In this document: positions 31,265 to 42,500 of the stretch, piece after piece
How the letters are laid out: the number at the start of each line of letters is the position of its first letter
Position numbering within the stretch: position 1 is the stretch's first letter
From: Epiperipatus broadwayi
Lineage: Eukaryota > Onychophora > Udeonychophora > Euonychophora > Peripatidae
Assembly: GCA_028023455.1 (NCBI GenBank)
Contig: JAQFVV010012446.1
Coordinates: forward strand, 928,001-992,000
Reading direction: 5' to 3'
Length of the DNA: 64,000 nt
Made by a program: the position numbers and the translations under genes
The notes under the pieces: model-generated
Told to the model about the DNA's origin: nothing
Database searches by the model: none
Seen by the model: only the letters and a program-made list of their open reading frames with translations

Positions 31265-32385
31265 AATTAATGTTTTTTATTCAATCAGGAATACATATTC
31301 ATTAAAATGAAATCAATAAATAAATTAAAATTTACATAAATTTTCAAATAAATATATATATTGTGATATACACAATCACCATAAATATATATATAAAAAA
31401 AAATAGAAATCTTGTTTAATAAATATATTTATGGTTTGAGTAAACGGAGAGTGAGTGAACAATTTATTTATTATAATTAAAAAAATTTTTTTAAGTTGTA
31501 TCAAATGATAATAATGACTTTATTAAGTTTGAAATAGAGAGAAATTCATACTCTGTGAGTTAATGTTTTAAAAGATTGCATGTTGCTAGGTAACAAGCAA
31601 AAGGAACACAAATTTTTTTCTCCAAAATTTGTTTTATTTTACACATTTTTATCAATATATTCTGGTTTTGTAACAAACTTATAATATACTGTGAATAAAA
31701 ATCCTGTAGAGGGGGAAGAACAAAACTCCCCTCAGTCGATATCTTTATAAATAAATGGAATGGATAACAACAAACGTTATACTGACTGCCCAAAGCTCCA
31801 AACCGTTGGATTTGCCAAGGATTGTAGTATCTCTAAAAGAAATAGTTGTATAACATCTAATAACTAAACTGCCTATTAAGTCCTATGTTTTCATTTGACA
31901 TTATGGGAATATTAGACAAGATGTTGCTGGAGAAGGAGGGAACTGTAATCCTAAATTATATGATGAACTTGGTAACAAACACCAATAAACAAATCTTTTC
32001 TAAACTATTTACTCAGATAACTTTCATTTATTAATAAAAATCAATGAAATAATAGTACACACCAATAGATATCTATCAAAATTCTTCCTTTAATAATTTT
32101 AATTATAAATGCAGTCTATTTATTATTCGATACAAATTTAAATAGTAAAATTTAGTTTGTTATAAAATGACTGTTATTATAAAAGCATTACTTGATTTAG
32201 GATACGAGATGGATATTTTTTTTTTTACTGCATGTAAGATTAAGTATTTAACCCTTTTATGACTGCACGTTAATGACTTTTGGTTTATAGATTGTATCTA
32301 ACAATTGCAATCTGTGGGGGATGGGTTATAAATATACAGTGAATTAATGTCTACCTTAATAAACTTGTATTTTATTATAATTAAT
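31265..32385. other. AT-rich DNA, nothing recognised
   Basis: A short minus frame at 31560-31793 has no recognisable motif. Confidence 0.4.
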
Positions 32386-32390
32386 CTATA

Positions 32391-32682
32391 CAGAAACTAA
32401 ACTCTCAATACAGTAGCGCCATTCAGTGCAAGCCAGAGTACTCGATGGATGCAAATAAGATTTATGCATAAAATCTCCATCTAGTTCCTAGTCATCCAAT
32501 ATCCCCAGACTAGTTTCTAGCTTGTAGCTTTCATCAGTGAGGAGTCTTGGATCTGAGAGCACTGCACCTAGATCTTAGGATCTAAGGCAACCCTGAGTGG
32601 CGCTACTGTATGGAGAGTTTAGCCTCTGTGTAAACAGGTTGTGTAAGAAAAAATGGTGATCATGTGATGTTTAGTGGTTTAT
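32391..32682. mobile_element. hammerhead repeat, short inverted copy
   Basis: The reversed unit end begins ACTAAACTCTCAATACAGTA, passes an intact ribozyme, and at GGATCTAAGGCAACCC joins the sense 3' arm (CTGAGTGGCGCTACTG) through to GATCATGTGATG. Similar flanks (ATTAATCTAT and ACTAATCTAC) may be a decayed duplication. Confidence 0.8.
32483..32563 (-). ncRNA. hammerhead ribozyme, type I, intact core
   Basis: Minus strand: CUGAUGA (32531-32537), stem II AGC-UACAA-GCU, GAAAC (32513-32517), UAGUC, cut between 32508 and 32507. Stem II AGC/GCU against GGC/GCC in other copies is a compensatory pair change. Proximal stem I UGGGGA/UCCUCA and UUGGAU/AUCCAA pair; the outermost stem has a mismatch. Confidence 0.82.
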
Positions 32683-32689
32683 TACTAAT

Positions 32690-35285
32690 CTACGCATCAT
32701 TTGATTTACCTATTGCACAAACCATTTTAATATACAAAATTATTTTTATTACACAATTTATTTTATTATCAAGATATTTAATTGTATATCCCATACTATA
32801 CCTCAGTAGTAATTTATTGAATTTTATTTTCTTTGCCAAGCAAAACACTTATCTTTGGACTCGTTGGCACCTTACCAATTCATGAGACCGTTATAATGTA
32901 GATCTAAATTATAAATCCATTTGTGAATCAGCCTATTCATTTATCTATCTATTTGTTACATTTTTGGGCCGTCTAAGTGTAGCACTTATCTATTACATTT
33001 TTGGCTTGCCCAAATATGTAGGGCATTTGGAGAAACTGCTTTTCATCTCCATAATTTTCCATTACAATATATTTAATAATTAAAAATGTAGCAATTTATA
33101 TACATATTTATTGGCAGAAGAGTGTTGGTCTATTTTATAACATATTTCATATATATACATAAATACTTATAAATACATTAATTAAGCTTATTAGCTTAAT
33201 TGGTATGATTTAAGAAATTTCTTTTTTTTTCCATCAGCTTTATTTTTTACTAGCAAACTATTTGCTATAGTTGTCAAAAGCATATTTTACTAGAAGGAAA
33301 AAAAAAGACATAAGAACTAATTGATAAACTTTCTTTTCCATTGATTATATGGAAATATGACAAGTATCTTAGTAGATTGTCATCCGTGCTCTCCCTGTCA
33401 CCATGAAGTCTTGCAAATCACTTTAGAATATTCACTGCTATACACAGTTTGTACCATGTCAAATATTTCATTAACAGTTTTTCCAATTTAAAACAAAATG
33501 TTCATTGTGGGTTAAAGTACAGAACTATTATCACACTTCATGTTGTAACTTGCGATCCAGATATGGCAGCATCTTGAAATTTTTTATGGTGAATAGTTTA
33601 ACTATGTCACTACGTGATGCATGCATTAATTCAAAAATGTCACTATAAGCTGCTTGAAAAGAGCAGTAACTTTTTCACTGAAACACAATATGTAGGATAT
33701 TAAAATTAATTAATTGCATTTAAAATTTTGGTAATACAACATATAATCAGCTAGCACATGGGTGCTTAAAAAGGTTTTATTGAATTATTTTAAATCAGAC
33801 AAAATCATTAATCCAAAAAGGCTAGAAATCCAAAGTGGCAGACTAACAGTATTTCAACTGAATATGAATAAAATTCAATAAATTTGGGAAACTTTTTGCA
33901 GGATGCACGAGTCATCTCATTAACAATGAGGGATTACAAAAAAACCTCTCATTGTGTCATTGGATAGAGGCGATTTTATCTATGACAATAGTAATACTGT
34001 AATGAAGCAATGTATTATGTAGCATGTCCCGTAAGTTCTGGAGATTACATCCATTAGCAGACAACTTGCAAAATTTAAGCTAACAGAATCCATATCAGAT
34101 AAACTATCAAGTGCACTTTGAATATGACCACCTGATGACTATATGATGACTCCTTCCTCAGTGTAGCAGGAATTACAAAATAAAAATTTGGGTTTGTTTT
34201 TCCAATTTTTATTTTACAATGATGCTACACCTATAAAACATCCTGTACACATTAGAATAGAAGATATAAAACTTTATATCTTGAAAAGGTCTCAATAAGA
34301 AATGAAAGCGGAGTTGATAATTAAATAACTGAATATATAATTGGTGGTTTATTTCAATTTTATTTAGATTGATTATTATATTAAGTATATATCCATAACA
34401 ACATTATGGACAAATAATTTTTTTATGTTGGATATTTGATCATTGTATATAGATTGGAATGGGGGGGGGGGGTGCAAGTCGCGAAAAAAATTAAATATTG
34501 GGGGGAAAATATATAATAATTCTTACATTAAATTAGATACAAATATAAAAAGAAATCTTAGAAGTTCAACAAATTAGTATTCAAATGATTTAAAATGGAA
34601 TAAAAATCAACAATAATATACTTTCTCAAGGTTAGACAGAATGTTTCTACTGTAGAGTTATGTAAAAACATAACGTTAGATATATTTACTAAGTCAAAGA
34701 TATTCAAAGATCTTTGAAATAGTCAGATTTGTGAAATAAACAAAGTAGTTAATTAATAAATTGTAGATTTATGCTTGATGCTTGTCCAAATTATGATATT
34801 AAATAGTGCTATCACACTTATAACGTAAAACTGTATAATTAATATCAATTAACCAATTAAAATGGCTGAGCGCTTTCGAGAAACTGTATAGCCAGTTATG
34901 AATAGAAAAGAATATTTGCAAAAAAAAAAAAATTGAAAGTAATTATCAAATTGATAATGAAGTAGAAACAATGATTATTAACAATATTAATTTATTATAA
35001 ATTAACAAAAATTTAAGATATAAAAAAAAATTGATGGTTTCCAAAAAATTAAATGTGAAATAAATCATAGGTTTAATGCAGAAGGATGAAATGTTTATTT
35101 TTTGGACATCAACCAAGATCCCATAATATTAAAATTACAAGCAGTTTCTTATTTACAGTAAATATTACATCCAATTTGCAGTTCAAAGCAAGGTATAATA
35201 ATAGCATTGTCATTTTCATATATTTCATGAGATGCTAGTAATTTATGTTAACACATTTCAATTTAAAAAAGGATCTCAAATATAT
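32690..35285. other. AT-rich DNA with one dispersed repeat
   Basis: No gene seen. Contains the second copy of a dispersed repeat (33520-33720) and a G10 run near 34459. Confidence 0.45.
33520..33720 (+). repeat. dispersed repeat, copy 2 (pairs with 7620-7795)
   Basis: Shares GATCCAGATA, TGGTGAATAG and the ending TTTTTCAC with the first copy, in the same orientation. Confidence 0.5.
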
Positions 35286-35289
35286 ATAT

Positions 35290-35805
35290 AACAATAAAAA
35301 TAATAATTATAATGGTAATAAAGTTATATACAGCCTTTCAATCTGCAGCAGTACTTTCGGTTAATTCCTTGAGGCAATAAAAATAATAAATATAACGATA
35401 ATAAACTTTTATACAGTTTTTCAATCAGCATAAATAATTTCATTGCGAACTGAAACTGTATATAATAGTTTATTACCATAATAAATATAATGGTAATAAA
35501 CTATTATACAGTTTTACAATCGGCATAGGTAATTTCAGTTAATTCCTGCCTCAAGGAATTAACCGAAAGTATTTATGCGAATTGAAAGACTGTATATAAT
35601 AGTTTATTACCATAATAAATATAAGGATAATAAACTATTATATATAGTCTTTCAATCTGCAGAAATACTTTTGGTTAATTCCTTGAACGGTAATAAACTA
35701 TTATATACAATCTTTCAATCCGCAGAAGTACTTTCAGGGAACTGAAAGTAATTCTGCGGATTGAAAGACTGTATATAATAGTTTATTACCATTATATTTG
35801 TTTTT
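35290..35805. repeat. hairpin satellite of alternating inverted units
   Basis: At least six copies of a roughly 55-75 bp unit alternate in direction. Its core is TAATAAACTATTATA followed by CTTTCAATCTGCAGAAGTA and TTCGGTTAATTCC. Successive units therefore form hairpins and the whole block could fold into several cruciforms. Single units of the same sequence occur at 3338 and 45753. Non-coding. Confidence 0.8.
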
Positions 35806-35809
35806 ATTG

Positions 35810-36900
35810 TTATTACAGTAATTGTTGAATTTTTTTATTTTTCTGAAAAAATATTTTGGTTTTTAAAAGGCAATATACTATAGAAGTACTGTACTCTTGT
35901 TGATAGGATATGTAATACAGAAAATTACATTAAAAAACAGCATTTGAAAAGGCAACAGAAGGACAAAGATAATGAGTACACCTTTGTTCTCATGCAAGAC
36001 AAAAAATTTCTTTGTAAACTAGATATTAATTTTGACTTAATTTTATGTAAGTGTAACATCTGTTTATTATATCATTATTTTTTCCACTACAGATAAGCTT
36101 CATATATTGTTCCAAATCTTTTTAAAATCTCTTTTGCTCTATTCGTCAAATCCATACTCCTTTAAAATAAACTTTTTTCTTCTTCCTTGTTTTCTTTTTT
36201 AGATTTTACATATCCTTTCTAATGCCTATATTTCTAATAATAATTTTAAAAAATGCTTAATCCGATTTTTCCTTTTTGTTTGCTAAAATTTGAAACAAAT
36301 GATAAGCAAAATAAATAAAATAATTAAATGTAGAAGTTTAATAAGCAACTTAAAAAAATATAAGCTCTCTGAATAATAGCAAGTTGAGATACTAGTCACA
36401 TGAATACTCGTTTATTTCCCATTCTATAATAGTAACTCAGTACTTACAGCTACATCGTAAATACAAAAGTATTTACAATAACGTCTGAAAGATTTAAGAT
36501 AGTAATAATGGTGGATATTCTCATTTTTTGTAAAGGTTTCATTAGTACAAACTTTTTCCACGCAGTGATTTCCATTTTTAAATGAATGTTCTAAAGTTAT
36601 TATATTAATTCATTTATTAAAATAAATCTTTGCAAGTTATTTCAATAAATAATTTCGCCCCAACTCTAAAACAAATTTTTTGGGTTGATTGATAACATTA
36701 ATTTCTGGTTATCATGTAAAATACCATTTTTCTAGAATGATCCAAAGGCACATTATCCCCTGGGGGGTTTAATATCGTAACTGAAAACTCAAGCTAAAGA
36801 TTCATGGATCAATTCCAACATGTCACTTCGATGTTTGAATATCATGACCCTAAAGCAGCTAAACATATGCTTACTACAAAGACACATTCATTATTGTATT
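35810..36900. other. AT-rich DNA, nothing recognised
   Basis: No supported feature. Confidence 0.4.
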
Positions 36901-36979
36901 GATAAGTTAATCAATCTCATTGCTGGCCATCTCGTTCTTTTTCTTTCAACATCAATCCTTCATTATAAACTTTTTATAT

Positions 36980-37290
36980 ATATAAATTTTTAATCATCTT
37001 ATATGATCAAAATAGGGTAATTTGAATCTAATCATTTGTGCTTCGACCAAAAGTGATGGTCTAATCTGATCAAATATCCACTTGGTCTTTTCTTTTGGCA
37101 TACATGAAGTTATCCAAAAGTTTTTGTACAGCACTGTTCAGAAATACCTTTTTCCAATGACCAACTTTCACATCCATAGAAAATTACAGGAATATTATAG
37201 TTTCAACAATTCTGATTATTGTTTTTAAAGAGGATATGCCTAAAAATATTTTCTAGGTTTTCATCTCACATATCTATATTAGTCTGTGGT
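36980..37290 (-). pseudogene. RTE/BovB-type LINE C-terminal fossil
   Basis: Minus-strand frames read KTIIRIVETIIF, then after a 1-base shift PVIFYGCESWSLEK, then LLVEAQMIRFKLPYFDHIR. This is the order in the segment after the RT domain of RTE/BovB-like LINEs (..PVLLYGCESWTL.., ..LEAQM.R.KL.YFGHI.R). The plus-strand open frame at 37286-37567 is a shadow. It adjoins the amplified LINE piece at 37452-37990. Confidence 0.65.
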
Positions 37291-37451
37291 CAATACTCTT
37301 TATTGGATTCAGACTGTCAATAATGAATCAAAGCAAAAGCTATTATCCAATTATATGGATTCCTTATTAATTTTGAAACAGTCAATAATATCTTTGACTT
37401 ACTTCATATATTTGGATGTAATACCCTGTTCAATTCTGTTCTTTACTATTC

Positions 37452-37990
37452 ATATAATATTAATATCATCTATGTTCTTTATTACTTTCAGAATGCTTTT
37501 TTTACAACCTAATATGAGTTTCAATTGCCCCAGCAACAGAACTTCTACTTATATCTCCAAATCTTAACTCTTTTCAGTATTCTTTATCTTCTTTATGAAG
37601 TATTATAACTTTATCTTTCCTATTGCCAAATCCATATAGTATTAATATCATCTATGTTCTTTATTACTTTTACAATGCCTTTTTTTTTACAACTTAATAT
37701 GACAGTTTCAATTACCCCAGCAATCTTCTTCAGAGCTGAAGAAGATTGCTGGAGAAATCAAAATTGTCATATTAAGTTGTAAAAAAAAAAAAAGCATTGC
37801 TGGAGCAATCGAAACTGTTATATTAGGTTGCAAAAAAAAAAAAAAGCATTGTAAAAAGTTCTGAAGGAGATTGCTGGGGCAATCGAAACTATCATATTAG
37901 GTTGTAAAAAAAGACATTATAGAAGTAATAAAGAACATAGATGATATTAACATTATATGGATTTGGCAATGTAATAGGAAAAATAAAGTT
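37452..37990. repeat. amplified and inverted LINE-derived segment
   Basis: The block ATATCATCTATGTTCTTTAT through ACAAC(C/T)TAATATGA to CAATT(G/A)CCCCAGCAA occurs at 37452-37535 and again at 37637-37730. It then appears inverted three times, with partial copies, between 37740 and 37925 (each AGATTGCTGG(A/G)G...GTTGTAAAAA). The outer arms 37615-37679 and 37913-37980 are complementary, so the whole region folds back. Its first copy lies in the minus-strand LINE fossil, which suggests a local rearrangement of LINE DNA. Confidence 0.7.
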
Positions 37991-37999
37991 CTTTAATAT

Positions 38000-40705
38000 T
38001 CCTAATGAGAACCTTAACATCTATATTTTCAGTTACGAATGTAATATGATTATATCTAAAACTTAATGTTTCTTCACCCAATACTGAATCCAAACTTAAT
38101 TTAATTCTATCATAAAAGTCGGATCTAAAAGCAACTGGTAATATAAATTATTCAGTATTTCTTATAAAGCATTTTCTGGTATTTTATTAAAAACGGAAAA
38201 AATGAATTACAACAATTTGGATGGAGACTCTACTTAACAAATATACAAAACTGAACCGTCTATTGTTTTTGGATTCTCTATATTATAAGGAAATTTATCA
38301 TTACTTTGAAATATTTAATATTTAAAATGAAAACTTAACGAATATAATCCGATGTTGCGAATTAAAATTGCATACCTACTTTAAGTATCGGTTATTTCCG
38401 TGTTTTAATTTATTATCTTTCCATTTCTCTTTGACACACCTGGAATGAAAATACATAAGATCACAAAATCTTAAGACAAATCTATAAATTACATATCATT
38501 ATTAAAATGAAAAGGCAACAAAAGAATTGTTACCATCACATTATTAAAGTAGTTTCACTTTTTTTTTCTAGAATTAAATCTACATATTAAATATCATATG
38601 AGCGGATATATATTTAAAATATATAAAAAAATGTTATACTACAATTTAATCAGAATAATTCAAACTACGTTCACATCATTACAATTAAGCATAAATTTTC
38701 CACTGAAGGCCTTATATATTTTTACGTTAGTGATAAGACGGAGACTTACCTAGAGTTCACGTATTTGAAGTTTTAATGTTCAGGTTTTAGAAAATCGTAT
38801 AGAATTAATGGACTATTTTTGGAGATGTTTGTTTTGTTTATTTAATTTTATAATAAAGAGTCAGCGGCAAATGTTTATTATTATAAAACTTGATTTAATT
38901 AAAAATCTAATGGCTATGGCCTTTGATTGGGATCTAAAATTGCCCATTATGTGTAAACGAGTCCCAAGAAAAAATATTTAAGCTAGAGCCATTATTAAAA
39001 TAGACATATAAAACAGTGATGAAGTTTTGGACACATGTCAAAATTACTTTAAAATAAAAAAATAAAAAGAAAGAAAAAAAAATTAAGAAGGAAAAAAACG
39101 GTTCTCTAGAAAATAATTAATTAATATCAGTAAGGCTCTCCTTACGACTATCGACAAAAAGCTTAGACATGCTTAAATAAAGCGCCATCTAACGATAAAA
39201 ACGACATTTCCTGGAGCTTGTAAGTATAACTTTTAAAATGATAAATTTCTCTCCATTTTGAATAATATTACTGTAAAAATTCTATATTACGTTTCATTTC
39301 TCACTTGGTTTTGCTTTAAAGAATTTTTTTCGGTTAATGAAGTAATCTTTTTTTTCGATTTAAAGTTAATGAAGTAGATATTTTATTTTAATTAGTCTTA
39401 TTTATGTTTTGATTTTTATATTAAACAATCACTTTCATTTAAGACATATTCTTAACGTTTTATTATCCTTATATTCTCTAAATAAGTAAAATATATTTTT
39501 GTAAATAACTAATTACTGTTCATAGATTTTTTGATTCACCATTAGTATACAATATTAGTATTGACCAACACTATTTTGACAATCTTTCGAAACTTCATAA
39601 TATTTAAAGAAACTGAATTTGTTTCCCTAATAATAGAAGTAAAAAAAAATGATTCCAGATCAAGTAGCAAAAGTTTTTCCTCCACTATGTAAATAAAGAC
39701 AATTTAAGGAAAATATAAAGTTAATATTTTCTTCCAAAATTGATTTAAGTTGTGTTTGAAATTTTGTTTGGTAATATTTAATAAAAAGCAGTTATTGAAT
39801 GCAATGATGTATTTATGAATTAAGAAAACGTCTAGTCTAATATAATAATCTCTGGTAAGGACGTTTTTGAAATATTTCATTAATTTAAATATATTGGGCC
39901 ACAATTTTTTTTTTTACTTCAATGATTTTTATGCCATTAACAAACAATCCGTTTTAGGATGGTGGTCGATTTATAGCTTTTCCACATCATTCAGCTAATT
40001 TTTGTATAATAATTTTAAAATTAGTTACTCAGAGATCGTGTTGTTCAAGCACCTGAAATAAATCCTAGAATTTTAGTTTTTGAACCCGCACATTCAACAA
40101 GTGCACGAAGCCATACACATATATCCTTTTCTCAATAATTCTTTTTAACTTTTTTAGTCTTATCCAGTTTAGAACTGCAGATGTATTTCCAGTCCATCTT
40201 TCGATCATACCTGTTATATATTTTTTTGTCTGTGTATTTTACTCTGTCTGTTTGTTAATCACCATACATATATCCACACTTGTAGAATTTAGTCCTATCA
40301 GTGACTGTATATGAAATATTGAGATCATAAAGGGCCGCTCTCCCCCTAAAAATTAGCATCTCAGTATTCTGGAAAAGTAATAAGTATTACCAAATTAAAT
40401 TGCAAATTATATATAGGGAGAGCACAATGGACAAATATAATGTCAATTGCATATGTAGAAAGAAATCAGGTAGCTTTGCAAATAGCCTTCAATATTCTAG
40501 AAAGGAATTCTTTTTTCTCTACTACTGACAAATTTTTAATTTCACATCTCTATTAATAAACATGTATTTTGAGAAGAATTTTGCAAACTTTAATTTTGTT
40601 TTTATGTCTAATGATGGTTTTTAAGTATTCTTATTTTTTTTTCATGAAATAATTTAAAGTCTTAACAATTATTTAATTAGAAACAACCTATGAATGAGAA
40701 AAATA
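38000..40705. other. AT-rich DNA without recognisable gene
   Basis: Only short low-complexity frames, for example 39704-39904 minus. No RNA gene, repeat boundary or splice-delimited exon could be supported. Confidence 0.45.
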
Positions 40706-40723
40706 ATCAGTTTTTCAGTAATA

Positions 40724-40805
40724 AAGCAAAGCAAAAATCCATATAGTAGTGCCACCTGTGCTAAACAGAGTAATCAATGGAGATGTGATCATGTGATGCT
40801 TGCTG
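40724..40805. mobile_element. minimal hammerhead repeat insert
   Basis: Only 82 bp: a reversed fragment (GCAAAAATCCATATAGTAG...AGAGTAATCAATGG) joined directly to the sense terminus (AGATGTGATCATGTGATG). The flanks are an exact 14-bp duplication GTTTTTCAGTAATA (40710-40723 and 40806-40819). The long, exact duplication on a tiny rearranged insert fits LINE-type target-primed insertion. Confidence 0.85.
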
Positions 40806-40824
40806 GTTTTTCAGTAATATTATA

Positions 40825-41450
40825 ATTAAGTGTTAACATTACATATTTTTGCCTATAATTGCTCAGGTAAGAAAAATGTATGATATTTACACTTACAATT
40901 TTTTGGCTAACATAAAAAGAGCTTATTATAGCTCAAGCTATTTATTTATATTAAACAAAGCTAATTATATTTCCAGATGACAAATGGAAATTAGATCTTA
41001 ATAACTGACTAGTTAAAGGATATTGTTTTTTAGCTGTTGTGATGAAATGTTTTGGTAAAATCTTGTCCCTGAGGAAGAATGGTTGTAAAAATAGCCATCC
41101 AAAAATGGAATCTCTCTTCAGAGTTTAATATTTGTTATTGGATTGTTCTAATTTTTTTGTGCATCTAAACTGATTTAACTATTAATATCTAGAAAATAAA
41201 GATATAAATAATAAATTATTGTATAAAATTTGAAATACCTACTAATAATCAGATAAAAACAAGGTTATGCTATAGAATATATATATAAAATGATTGTAAT
41301 TAAAATAAAGCGCGCTTATGTTATTTTTGGAGGAAACATTCAGAATAAAATTGTTTGCTAGGCAAAATAATTAGAAAAAGTATGATTTCTCTTTGCATTA
41401 TCATTAAAAATTAACTGTCTCATTTGAATTTTATTCTCATTAATTATTAT
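40825..41450. other. AT-rich DNA, nothing recognised
   Basis: No supported feature. Confidence 0.4.
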
Positions 41451-41454
41451 TATT

Positions 41455-41640
41455 AGTTGCCTATCAAAATCATGTCCATTACCTCTAACCAGATCATCTT
41501 TTCTAATTGTTCAACTCCACAAATTTTTCTGTTTTTTGTCTCCTTAAAATCGTCAGTTAATTTCTTTATTTTATCTCTTTGCAATCTCATAACTTTTACA
41601 ATTCTACTTTCTTTTCTTTTAAATCTTCTCAATAGGTGTC
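41455..41640 (-). other. uninterrupted purine-rich minus frame, doubtful
   Basis: The minus strand stays open for about 62 codons, with Lys/Arg/Glu-rich content (for example MRLQRDKIKKLTDDFKETK), immediately upstream of the RTE element. It has no clear splice sites or known domain. It could be an exon, a LINE remnant or chance purine bias. Confidence 0.25.
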
Positions 41641-41754
41641 CTTTTTTTAAATTATATCCCAGGTGGCTGTAAAGTCACCAACCAAGGCAGCGGTTGGTGG
41701 CCGAAGGCGGAAGGTGCTAAGAATCCCCTGATTGCGGACCCAGGCTGCCATTTG

Positions 41755-42500
41755 ATGAAGACTTTTTATTTAGGTACTTACAACTGCAGATCACTTTCAA
41801 GTGAAGGAAGATTGCAAGAATTAGAAGAAGAATTGTCTTAAAATAAATGGGACATTATTGGACTTTGTGAAGTTAGAAGAAAAGGTGAAGAAACAATTGA
41901 TTTAAAAAGTGGACATTTACTCTATTATAAAGGCACACTTATTGGAAATACAAGTGGAGTAGGATTCATTATAAATAAAAAGTGGAAGAACAATATTGTG
42001 GAGATTGATGGTGTATCAGACAGAGTGGCAAGATTAGTTATACAACTTAATAGCAGATACCAAATGCAGATAATTCAAGTTTATGCCCCAACAAGTTCTC
42101 ATAGTGATGAAGTAGTAGAAGATTTTTATATGGATGTACAAAAGGCTTTTGATCAGAGTAAACAACATTTTAAAATTGTTATGGGAGACTTTAATGCTAG
42201 AATTGGTAGACAAATGAAAGATGAAATTGCTGTAGGTAATTTTGGTTATGGTAATAGAAATGAGAGAGGACGGACATAGACTTGTGGAGTTTGCAGAAAA
42301 AGAAAAACTTTATATTATGAATTCATTTTTTGAGAAAAATGTTAGAAGGAAATGGACATGAAAGCATCCAAATGAAGGTACAGCAGAATTGGATTATATT
42401 TTGACTAACAGAAAATACATATTTCAAGATTGTAATGTTCTTAATAAATTTAACACAGGAAGTGATCATCGATTAGTAAGGTGTAAGTTACGTGTTAATG
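41755..42500 (+). pseudogene. RTE endonuclease domain
   Basis: Starts at ATG 41755 (MKTFYLGTYNCRSLS). It runs in frame to 42279 except for one TAA at 41839-41841, then continues in the next frame. Apurinic/apyrimidinic endonuclease motifs are in order: N in TYNCRSL, catalytic Glu in GLCEVRR, VYAPTS, MGDFNARIG and, after the frameshift, GSDHRLV. The protein would nick the target DNA for primed reverse transcription. The copy at 62 kb has TAT ATT where this one has TAA, so the stop here is a private mutation. Confidence 0.88.
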
